DNA of 19,272 nt from the NCBI GenBank assembly GCA_036265675.1, contig DATAOP010000086.1:1-19272 (forward strand), in the 5' to 3' direction. The translations under genes and the position numbers were made by a program. Of the stretch, positions 6,130 through 13,075 are shown piece after piece (position 1 is the first letter of the stretch; each line of letters opens with the position of its first letter). Below the pieces are notes generated by a model, which saw only the letters and a program-made list of their open reading frames with translations, was not told the origin of the DNA and did no database searches. The stretch comes from VRUE01 sp036265675. GTDB taxonomy: Bacteria; Actinomycetota; Thermoleophilia; Solirubrobacterales; 70-9.

Positions 6130-6735
6130 TCAGCAGGCGACGACGAGGTCGAACGGCAGGTCGTCCGGCGAATTGTTGTTGAACGTGCTGACGAACATGG
6201 CGTCGGGCTGAGACCCTTTCATCGCGATCTGGGCGGTCCGCTCGGCGAGCAGGACCAACGCGTTGGTCCGCAGGAACACCGTCGCCGTCGCCGCGCAGTC
6301 GAAGACGCTCCTTCCGAGGTTGATCCTGCAGCCGAAGGTGATCTCCGAAGCGGACACCCCGGCTGGGAACGGCCGGGTCGCACTGGTGCAATCTTCGGTC
6401 AGGCTGAGGGAGATCAGGTCGGGGGCGGCGGCGGCCGGAGCGGAGCTCAGCTTGGCGGGGGTGATCGCGCCGTCGGCGATCTTCGGGCCGGTGATCGCCC
6501 CGTCCTGGAGATCGGCCCCGGTCAGGCTGCCGTCCTTGACCTTGGAGCCGTTGACGGCGTTCTTCTTGATCTTCACCGAAGTGACCGAGTTCTTCTTCAG
6601 CTGCTTCGGACCGACCGAGTTCTTCGCCAGCTGCGACGCCGCGACGGCGCCGCCGCAGAGCGCCAGGAACAGCGCCAGGGTCGCGACCACATCGGCGTAG
6701 GTGATTCGCTCTCGGAGGCCTCCCCAGGTCCTCAT
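6130..6735 (-). CDS. Membrane-anchored decapeptide-repeat surface protein
   Basis: The 201-residue protein has an uncleaved-looking N-terminal hydrophobic segment (13-34, YADVVATLALFLALCGGAVA). Next come six tandem ten-residue repeats (38-97) of the pattern (K/D)(N/G)(S/A)(V/L/I)xxx(K/D)(I/V/L)x. The first three are Lys-Asn rich and the last three Asp-Gly rich. After an Ala/Pro hinge comes a C-terminal beta-rich domain (about 106-201) containing four cysteines. The pattern suggests a fibrous stalk carrying a globular head outside the membrane, and similar proteins are abundant in Thermoleophilia with no known function. The ATG at 6735 is favoured because a good promoter places the transcript start at or next to it. 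Confidence 0.82.
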   Translation of the reverse strand: MRTWGGLRERITYADVVATLALFLALCGGAVAASQLAKNSVGPKQLKKNSVTSVKIKKNAVNGSKVKDGSLTGADLQDGAITGPKIADGAITPAKLSSAPAAAAPDLISLSLTEDCTSATRPFPAGVSASEITFGCRINLGRSVFDCAATATVFLRTNALVLLAERTAQIAMKGSQPDAMFVSTFNNNSPDDLPFDLVVAC

Positions 6736-6742
6736 CGCAGCC

Positions 6743-6772
6743 AGCCTAGTCCGAAACCGCGTGCCAGGTCAA
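6743..6772 (-). promoter_or_regulatory. Predicted sigma-70-type promoter of the decapeptide-repeat gene, leaderless
   Basis: On the minus strand, TTGACC (6767-6772) is followed after 18 bp by TAGGCT (6743-6748). Only 7 nt separate the -10 from the ATG at 6735, and no Shine-Dalgarno sequence is present. This predicts a leaderless or nearly leaderless transcript, common in actinobacteria. Confidence 0.6.
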
Positions 6773-6778
6773 TTCATC

Positions 6779-6787
6779 TGCTATACA
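6779..6787 (+). promoter_or_regulatory. Candidate extended -10 promoter for thrC
   Basis: TGCTATACA is an extended -10 (TG-N-TATACA) in an otherwise GC-rich 147-bp divergent gap. No -35 match lies 17-18 bp upstream. It would give a leader of roughly 90 nt before the thrC start. Confidence 0.3.
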
Positions 6788-6882
6788 CGGCGGCCAGTGA
6801 TCCGACGGCACCGAAAGAAGCGCCGCAGGAGATTCGCCCGGGCGGGCGGACTCCCTTCGCGAACCCGGGAGGACCAGGGGCG

Positions 6883-8172
6883 ATGAGCCCTGCGGCGGAT
6901 CAGCGCACGAGATCTTGCGCGACCGAGCTGGTCTGCCGTGACTGCGGGCTCCGGCTTCCGCTTGCCGACAACACCTTCAAGTGCTTGCGGTGCGGCCAGG
7001 GCCTTGACATCGATTACGACTACGAGCTCGCGGCGACCCGGCTCGCCGAGCTGCCCACCTCCGAGCGCCCGCTCAACATCTGGCGCTTCGAGGAGCTGCT
7101 GCCGATCGTCGATGCCGGGGCGCAGGCCCGGGTCGGGCGCAACAGCGGGCGCACGCCGCTGATCCACGCCGACCGCCTCGGCGCCGAGCTGGGGCTCCGC
7201 AAGCTCTACATCAAGGACGACAGCACCGCCCGGCCGAGCCTCTCCTACAAGGACCGGGTCGTCTCGATGGCGATCGCCCGCCTGCTCGAGCTCGGCAATG
7301 AGGAGATCGGCTGCGTCTCGACCGGCAACGTCGGCACCGCGGTCTCCTCGCTGGCCGCGAAGGCCGGGGTGGCCGCCTACGTCTTCTATCCCAGCAACCT
7401 CGAGCGCGGCAAGGCCCGCGCCTGCCGGGCGCTCGGCGCCGCAGTCATCCAGCTCGACGGCAACTACGACCAGGCCAACCGGGCCTGCCGCGAGCTGGCG
7501 CTCGCGACCGGCATCCAGTTCGCCAACATCACCCTGCGCCCGTTCTACGCCGAGGGAGCGAAGACGGTTGCCTTCGAGGTCGTCGAGCAGCTCGACTGGG
7601 TGTCGCCGGACCACATGGTCATCCCGGCCGCCGGCGGGACGCTCTCCTCGCGGGTGCACAAGGGCCTCCGCGAGCTCGAGATGGTCGGCCTCTCCGAGAC
7701 GGCCGCGACTAAGATCCACATCGCCCAGGCCGAGGGATGCGCGCCGATCGCCGCCGCGGTCCTCGACGGCAGCGGCGAGATCTCGCCGCAGGTCCCGCAC
7801 ACGGCGGCCCACTCGATCGCGATCGGCGCTCCAGGGGACGGTCCGCTCGTGGTCGACGCGGTGATGTCGCGGGGAGGATCCGCGGCGACCCCGAACGATG
7901 CCGAGATCTTCGAGGCGATCGATCTCCTCGGCGCGACCGAGGGCATTCTCACCGAGCCGGCGGGAGGCACGACCGTCGCCTCGACGATGAAGCTTGCGGC
8001 CGAGGGCAAGCTCGGTCGGGACGACACCGTCGTCGCCGTGATCAGCGGCAACGGCTACAAGACGCTCGACGAGCATCCCGACAAGCCCTGGCCCGAGATG
8101 GTCGCCTGTGAGGTCGAGGCGATGGAGCGCACCCTCGCGGACTTCCGCCGCACCGGCGCACCGATCGGTTGA
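6883..8172 (+). CDS. thrC: Threonine synthase
   Basis: This PLP-dependent enzyme converts O-phosphohomoserine to threonine in the cytoplasm. The ATG at 6883 is preceded by GGGAGG (6867-6872), giving 429 residues. The frame stays open far upstream, but that extension is non-protein-like and lies antisense to the neighbouring gene. The N-terminus has a zinc-ribbon-like C18xxC21...C34xxC37, as in many archaeal and actinobacterial threonine synthases. The PLP-binding lysine is K123 in SLSYKDRV. The phosphate-binding loop is STGNVG (146-151), followed by PAAGGTLSSR and VISGNGYKT. The other homoserine-pathway genes are not in the window. The lipoprotein gene overlaps its last four bases. Confidence 0.93.
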   Translation: MSPAADQRTRSCATELVCRDCGLRLPLADNTFKCLRCGQGLDIDYDYELAATRLAELPTSERPLNIWRFEELLPIVDAGAQARVGRNSGRTPLIHADRLGAELGLRKLYIKDDSTARPSLSYKDRVVSMAIARLLELGNEEIGCVSTGNVGTAVSSLAAKAGVAAYVFYPSNLERGKARACRALGAAVIQLDGNYDQANRACRELALATGIQFANITLRPFYAEGAKTVAFEVVEQLDWVSPDHMVIPAAGGTLSSRVHKGLRELEMVGLSETAATKIHIAQAEGCAPIAAAVLDGSGEISPQVPHTAAHSIAIGAPGDGPLVVDAVMSRGGSAATPNDAEIFEAIDLLGATEGILTEPAGGTTVASTMKLAAEGKLGRDDTVVAVISGNGYKTLDEHPDKPWPEMVACEVEAMERTLADFRRTGAPIG

Positions 8173-8588
8173 GCCCCGGCCGGGCCCTGATCGGCGCCGT
8201 CCTCGTCGCGGTCCTCGTCGTCCCGCTCCTGCTGGCAGGCTGCGGCGGTGACAGCGAGACCGAACGTCTCAAGGAAGAAATCCAGGTTGAAAACGCGGTC
8301 CGCGAAGCCCATCTCAAAGCCCTGCTGAAGGTGAAACTGGCCGAACGCAAGCGGCGCGAGGAACACCCCGGCGAAACCCTCGCCCCGCCCAGGTACACCG
8401 GCGTCCTGGCCGAGCGCTACGAAGTCGATCGCGAACTGTGCTCGGCGCTGCCGCCGAATGAACTGGCGGCAAATCTCGAAATCGATGAAGGCTCGAGCCC
8501 GGAAGAGATCGCCAGGGCCTACGCGAAGACCTACACGAAACGATTCCGAGAACCCGCCTACGAAGGCTGCCTGGCGGGCATGGAATAG
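8169..8588 (+). CDS. Small lipoprotein with coiled-coil segment, function unknown
   Basis: The 139-residue product starts with a lipoprotein signal peptide whose lipobox is LLAGC, with C25 as the predicted lipid-modified cysteine. A charged helical stretch (about 29-63, Glu/Lys/Arg rich) looks coiled-coil. Two further cysteines, in ELCSALPP and YEGCLAG, could form a disulfide. The start is TTG at 8169, sharing TTGA with the thrC stop, which implies translational reinitiation. Glutamate codons are 17 GAA to 4 GAG, opposite to thrC, which uses almost only GAG. The product should sit on the outer face of the cytoplasmic membrane. I do not recognise the family. Confidence 0.75.
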   Translation: MSPGRALIGAVLVAVLVVPLLLAGCGGDSETERLKEEIQVENAVREAHLKALLKVKLAERKRREEHPGETLAPPRYTGVLAERYEVDRELCSALPPNELAANLEIDEGSSPEEIARAYAKTYTKRFREPAYEGCLAGME

Positions 8589-8592
8589 GCCC

Positions 8593-9615
8593 CTAGCCGA
8601 GCTTCACATTCACCTTCGCGCCGGGGGCGAGGACCCTGCCCGCCTTCGGGCGCTGTTTCTTCACCTTGCCGGATTTCTTCGTCGCATCGCCGAGCAGCTT
8701 GACCTTGCCGATCCTGCAATGCGACTTCTTCAGCCGCTTCTTCGCAGTCCTGAGCTTCTTCCCCGCCAGGGCCGGCACCCTGCAGGCTTCGTAGACGAAG
8801 CTTTCGGGCGCCATCGCCGTTCCGGCCGGGGTCGTCACCGACAGCGGCACCGGACCCGCTTTTTTCGACGGAGGCGCGATCGCCGTTATCTGGGTTTCGG
8901 AAATGACCGCGACGCTCGCCGCCGGAGTCGTCCCGAAGGTCACCGCCGAAGCTCGATTGAGATCGGTCCCGGTGATCGACACCTGGGTCCCGCCCTTTAT
9001 CGAGCCCGACTTCTTGCTCAGCGCTGCCACCGTGGGCGGCGGCAGGACCTGGGCATTAAACCCGATTGCAATCGGGTTGAACCCCTCTTGGAGCGTAGTC
9101 GGAACGCCTTCGGCGAGCTCCGTTTCCGAAAACTCGTATTCGGCTTCCGGGTCCGGCATCAGCCCGATTTCGTCCGGGCCGTGGCTGTTGTCGAGCGCGA
9201 TCAGCTGACCGGCCCTGATCGGCAGGGAGGTCGGGAAAGTTTCGATCCCACGCCCGGCAGGGCTCGCGGGTGTGCTGGTGCCGACGGCCGTTACCGAGCG
9301 CCCCCCGTTGGGCTGGATGATCCGGAGCTTGAATGGTCCCCCGGCTGCCTGCACGACGCTCCAGCTGATCACCGTGCCGTTGATCGGAGACGTCACGGTT
9401 CCGAGGCTCGGTGAGAGCTTGGTGTTGAGGACGGTGCCGGGAGGATCTTCCGGCGCGCCGAAATTTTCAGATGTGAAGATGCCGCTCAACTGCGGTCCCA
9501 CGGTGACCACCGCGGCGGTCGCGGTGGACGCCAGACAGGACCCCAGGGCCAGCACCAGGACGGCGACCAGACCGAGAGCGCTCGGACCCCTCATTTGCCG
9601 GATGGAGAACCTCAC
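8593..9615 (-). CDS. Secreted TIG/IPT plus PASTA domain protein
   Basis: The 340-residue protein has a signal peptide (about 1-35, hydrophobic ALGLVAVLVLALGS). A beta-rich N-terminal domain (about 36-190) is followed by an IPT/TIG Ig-like domain (191-276, with KKSGSIKGGTQVSITGTDL). A lysine-rich C-terminal PASTA domain (278-340) runs from CRVPALAGKKLRTAKKRLKK to the end. PASTA domains usually bind muropeptides or beta-lactam-like ligands on PknB kinases and penicillin-binding proteins, whereas here the domain is on a freely secreted protein. The start is GTG at 9615, and an ATG eight codons in is an alternative. Glutamate codons again favour GAA (about 11 to 3). Its stop is 4 bp from the convergent lipoprotein stop. 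Confidence 0.83.
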   Translation of the reverse strand: MRFSIRQMRGPSALGLVAVLVLALGSCLASTATAAVVTVGPQLSGIFTSENFGAPEDPPGTVLNTKLSPSLGTVTSPINGTVISWSVVQAAGGPFKLRIIQPNGGRSVTAVGTSTPASPAGRGIETFPTSLPIRAGQLIALDNSHGPDEIGLMPDPEAEYEFSETELAEGVPTTLQEGFNPIAIGFNAQVLPPPTVAALSKKSGSIKGGTQVSITGTDLNRASAVTFGTTPAASVAVISETQITAIAPPSKKAGPVPLSVTTPAGTAMAPESFVYEACRVPALAGKKLRTAKKRLKKSHCRIGKVKLLGDATKKSGKVKKQRPKAGRVLAPGAKVNVKLG

Positions 9616-9624
9616 CTGCCGGCC

Positions 9625-9630
9625 ATATTA
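9625..9630 (-). promoter_or_regulatory. Candidate -10 (TAATAT) for the TIG+PASTA gene
   Basis: TAATAT on the minus strand lies 9 nt before the GTG at 9615, with TTCCAT as a weak -35 after a 17-bp spacer. It is in the 43-bp gap shared with the divergent cyclase gene. Confidence 0.35.
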
Positions 9631-9643
9631 CGAATTCCGGCCC

Positions 9644-9649
9644 TAGTAT
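9644..9649 (+). promoter_or_regulatory. Candidate -10 (TAGTAT) for the cyclase gene
   Basis: TAGTAT lies 9 nt before the ATG at 9659, so the message would be leaderless or nearly so. The ACGGAG at 9653-9658 touches the ATG, too close for a normal ribosome site. No convincing -35 is seen. Confidence 0.35.
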
Positions 9650-9658
9650 GGAACGGAG

Positions 9659-12600
9659 ATGAAATGCGCTTCGTGCGGGCACGAGAACGCCGCCGACGCG
9701 AGGTTCTGCGGGAATTGCGGTGCTGAGCTCGAGATAGCAGTCGATTGCTCTACCTGCGGTGCGTCGAATCCGGCCGGCCAGAGGTTCTGCAACTCGTGCG
9801 GCTCGGAGCTCGTGCCGGCCGCGGATCCTCCCAAGCCCTCCGCCGTCGCTTCGTTGCCGCAGCGAAGCGCATCCCCTCCCGACCATCTCGCGAACAAGAT
9901 CCGGGCGAGTGCTGCCGCGATCGAGGGCGAACGCAAGCAGGTCACCGTTCTCTTCGCCGACGTGATGGGCTCGATGGAGCTCGCGGAGCGCTGCGACGCA
10001 GAGGAATGGCGCCAGATAATGGACCGCTTCTTCGGCATCCTCTGCAGCGGCATCCACCTCTTCGAGGGCACGGTCGACAAGTTCACCGGCGACGGGATCA
10101 TGGCCCTGTTCGGAGCTCCGGTCGCCCACGAGGACCACGCCCAGCGCGCCTGCTTCGCCGCACTCCGCCTGATCGACGACCTCGGCGAGTTCACGGCCGA
10201 GCTGCGGCGCACGAAGGGCCTCAGCTTCCTCGTCCGGATCGGCCTCAACTCCGGTGAGGTGGTGGTCGGCGGCATCGGCGAGGACCTCGGGATGGAGTAC
10301 ACCGCGGTCGGCCACACCGTCGGCCTCGCGCAGCGGATGGAGCAGCTCGCCGAGCCCGGCAAGGCATACCTGACCGAGCACACCGCCTCGCTCGTCCAGG
10401 GCTATCTCGCGCTCGCCGACCTCGGTGAGTTCGAGGTGAAGGGATCGAGCAATCCGGTGCGCGTCCACGAGCTGACCGGGGTCGGCTCGGCGCGAGGACG
10501 GCTCGACATCTCCCAGGCGCGCGGCTTCTCCCGCTTCGTCGGGCGCGCCGACGAGATGCGGGTTCTCGAGAAGGCGCTCGAGCAGTCCAGGGAGGGGGAG
10601 GCGCAGGTGATCGGGATCGTCGGCGAGGCGGGCGTGGGGAAGAGCCGCCTCTGCCACGAGTTCACCCAGCGCTGGCGGGCGGAGGGGGTGCCCGTTTACC
10701 ACACCAGCGGTCTCGCCCATACCCAGTCGGTTCCGCTGATGCCGGTGATGCACCTGATGCGCAGCTACTTCGACATCACCGACCAGGACTCCGACAAGCG
10801 CGCCCGCGAGCGCATCGCCGGCAAGCTCCTGCTCCTCGACGAGACCCTGGTCGAGGACCTGCCGCTGCTGTTCGACTTTCTCGCCGTGCCCGACCCGGAG
10901 CGGCCCGCCCCCCAGATAGATCCCGATGCCCGCCGGCGACAGCTGCTCGGAGTGGTGAAGCGGCTGATCCGCGCTCAGATCACGAGTGACCCCGGGATCA
11001 GCCTCTATGAGGACCTCCACTGGATCGACCCCGCGACCGAGGAGTTCCTCGCCATGCATGTCGACGCGGTCGAGGGGACCCCGGGCCTGATGATCGTCAA
11101 CTTCCGCCCCGAGTACAGGGCTGACTGGATGTCGAAGCCCTACTACAGCCAGATCGCCCTGGTGCCGCTCGGCCCGGAGGCCGTCCGCGAGATGCTCGAC
11201 GACCTGCTCGGCGCCGACCCGTCGCTGAAGGAGTTGCCCGACACGCTCGAGAAGAGGACGGGCGGCAACCCGTTCTTCCTCGAAGAGGTGGTGCTCTCGC
11301 TGGCCGAGGCAGGCAATCTGGAGGGAGATCCTGGCGCCTACCGCCTCGCGCGCCCGGTTGAGGATGCCGGCGTCCCTGCCAGCGTCCAGGTGATTCTCTC
11401 GGCCCGGATGGACCGGCTGGACGCTCGCGACAAGGCGGTGCTCCAGGCGGCCTCTGTGATCGGCAAGGAATTCGCGCAGTCGGTGCTGGCCAAGGTCAGC
11501 GGTCTCGAGATGACCGAGCTCGAAGACTCGTTGCGGGCTCTGGTCGCGGCCGGTTTCGTCTACGAGCAGGAGATCTATCCGGAGTCGATCTACACCTTCA
11601 AGCACCCGCTCACCCAGGAGGTGGCCTACGGGTCCCAGCTCGGCGAGCGGCGGGAGGCCGACCACGCCGCCGTCGCGCGGGCGATCGCGGAGCAGAATCC
11701 CGACCGGCTCGACGAGCGTGCGGCGCTGTTGGCGCAGCACTGGGAGGCCGCCGGAGAGCTGCTCGAGGCGGCACGTTTCCATGCGCGGGCAGGGAGCTGG
11801 AGCGGAACACGGGACCCGATCGAGTCCTCGCGGCACTGGCAGAAGGTGTTCGAGCTCACCAAGGAGCTGCCGGACTCTGACGAGACGATCGCGTTGGGCC
11901 TCGCCGCCAGGTTCTTCCTTCTCCAGTTCGGCTGGCGCCTGGGGATGACGCATGAGGAGGCGGAGCGAATCTTCACCGAGGCCGAGGCGATGGCCTCGGC
12001 CGCGGGAGACATGAATACCCGCGCGCTCGTTCTCGCGAGCTACGCCGCACTTCGCGGCATAAACGACGGCGACGGGCCGGCGATGGCGGAGCTTGGGTCA
12101 CGCGCGCTTGCACTCGCCGAGGAGAGCGAAGATCCGGCGCTTTACATGGCCATCGCAGGCAATTCGTACGGCTACTTTCTCGTCGGCGAGCACCGGCGGG
12201 CGGTGGCGGTCGTCGATCGCGCGATGGAGCTGGCCGATCACGATCCGGATGTCAGCGCGGTCGGCTCCGTCGTCTGCCCGTATGGCTGGGCACTGATCTT
12301 CAAGGGCGGATACCGCGTCGCCCTCGGCGAGTTCGGCGGTAACCAGGAGCTGTTCGAGCGCGGTATCGAGCTCTGTCGGGAGAAAGGCGACATCGAGTCG
12401 ATCGGCTGGGGCCACATGTGGTGGTTCTGGCACTGCTATCACGCCGGCGAACCCGCTCCGGCCCTTGCCCACGCACAGCAGGCCCTGGATTTCTCCGACC
12501 GCCTGGGATCGGCGTTCTCACAGATCTTCTCGCGGGCCTTCTTCGGCGGCGCTCTGATGTCACAGGGCCGCTGGAGCGAGGCAATCGAGTCACTCGAGAC

Positions 12601-13069
12601 GGCTCTCGCCATGTCCGGTGAGCTGCAGACAGGTGTCGACAGCACATTTTGGGCCAGGCTTTGGCTGGCCGAGGCATATGCCGGCATCGGAGATGTGGAG
12701 CGGGGAGTCGAGTTGGCCCGCCGCACTCTCGAGGAGGCGACCGACCACGGCCTGGCTTATGCCGAGGCCGGCGGCCATCTGCTTCTCGCCCGCCTCCTGC
12801 TCGCCGCTTCGGGCTCGGAGACGATGGAGGAGGTCGAATCCGAGCTGGCGATCGCGGGGGAGCAGGCTGAGCGAATGGAATTCCGCCCGATCGAAGGGCT
12901 CGTCAGGGTGGAGATCGCCAGGCTCGCACGGGCGCGAGGAGAAGAGGCGGCGCACCTCGAGGGTCTGCGGGAAGCATACGAGCTGTTCACCGAGATCGGA
13001 GCCGCCGGGCACGCCGAGCGACTGGCGAGCGAGCTGGCCGCCGCCCCCGGCAAGGAGCCCCAGCTCTAG
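9659..13069 (+). CDS. Zinc-ribbon / class III nucleotidyl cyclase / AAA ATPase / TPR-like signalling protein
   Basis: The 1136-residue modular regulator opens with a double zinc ribbon (C3, C6, C17, C20; C30, C33, C44, C47). The class III cyclase domain (about 92-272) has metal-binding D101 (LFADVMGS) and D145 (KFTGDGIMALF). It also has K141 and T215 at the adenine-recognition positions and R226, but Gly222 where the transition-state Asn normally lies (VGHTVGLAQRM). An AAA/STAND-like ATPase follows (about 290-560), with Walker A GEAGVGKS (322-329) and Walker B-like ISLYEDLHWIDPAT (E451, D452). The rest is helical with TPR-like units. The layout matches large actinobacterial cyclase-ATPase regulators. 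cAMP synthesis is predicted from the Lys/Thr pair, but activity is uncertain because of the missing Asn. The sensed signal is unknown. Confidence 0.88.
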   Translation: MKCASCGHENAADARFCGNCGAELEIAVDCSTCGASNPAGQRFCNSCGSELVPAADPPKPSAVASLPQRSASPPDHLANKIRASAAAIEGERKQVTVLFADVMGSMELAERCDAEEWRQIMDRFFGILCSGIHLFEGTVDKFTGDGIMALFGAPVAHEDHAQRACFAALRLIDDLGEFTAELRRTKGLSFLVRIGLNSGEVVVGGIGEDLGMEYTAVGHTVGLAQRMEQLAEPGKAYLTEHTASLVQGYLALADLGEFEVKGSSNPVRVHELTGVGSARGRLDISQARGFSRFVGRADEMRVLEKALEQSREGEAQVIGIVGEAGVGKSRLCHEFTQRWRAEGVPVYHTSGLAHTQSVPLMPVMHLMRSYFDITDQDSDKRARERIAGKLLLLDETLVEDLPLLFDFLAVPDPERPAPQIDPDARRRQLLGVVKRLIRAQITSDPGISLYEDLHWIDPATEEFLAMHVDAVEGTPGLMIVNFRPEYRADWMSKPYYSQIALVPLGPEAVREMLDDLLGADPSLKELPDTLEKRTGGNPFFLEEVVLSLAEAGNLEGDPGAYRLARPVEDAGVPASVQVILSARMDRLDARDKAVLQAASVIGKEFAQSVLAKVSGLEMTELEDSLRALVAAGFVYEQEIYPESIYTFKHPLTQEVAYGSQLGERREADHAAVARAIAEQNPDRLDERAALLAQHWEAAGELLEAARFHARAGSWSGTRDPIESSRHWQKVFELTKELPDSDETIALGLAARFFLLQFGWRLGMTHEEAERIFTEAEAMASAAGDMNTRALVLASYAALRGINDGDGPAMAELGSRALALAEESEDPALYMAIAGNSYGYFLVGEHRRAVAVVDRAMELADHDPDVSAVGSVVCPYGWALIFKGGYRVALGEFGGNQELFERGIELCREKGDIESIGWGHMWWFWHCYHAGEPAPALAHAQQALDFSDRLGSAFSQIFSRAFFGGALMSQGRWSEAIESLETALAMSGELQTGVDSTFWARLWLAEAYAGIGDVERGVELARRTLEEATDHGLAYAEAGGHLLLARLLLAASGSETMEEVESELAIAGEQAERMEFRPIEGLVRVEIARLARARGEEAAHLEGLREAYELFTEIGAAGHAERLASELAAAPGKEPQL

Positions 13070-13075
13070 GGCTCC
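13054..13075. terminator. Small hairpin over the shared stop codons
   Basis: GGAGCCC (13054-13060) pairs perfectly with GGGCTCC (13069-13075) around an 8-nt loop. The hairpin spans the CTAG (13066-13069) that provides the stop codon of both convergent genes. It may be a compact bidirectional terminator, although no T-run follows. Confidence 0.4.

Noticed and set aside
8583..8597. Terminator between the lipoprotein and TIG+PASTA genes
   Set aside because: Only 4 bp separate the convergent stops, and no stem longer than 4 bp can be drawn.
9467..11953. 828-residue open frame on the minus strand opposite the cyclase gene
   Set aside because: It lies antisense to a protein with clear cyclase and AAA motifs. 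Its translation is Arg/His/Asp/Leu-rich with no domain, a normal by-product of high GC3 coding DNA.
9659..13069. Anti-phage cyclic-nucleotide system (Pycsar/CBASS-like)
   Set aside because: Pycsar needs a small cyclase next to a nucleotide-activated effector. Here the cyclase is part of a large zinc-ribbon/ATPase/TPR-like regulator, and the neighbours are an arylsulfotransferase and a secreted PASTA protein.
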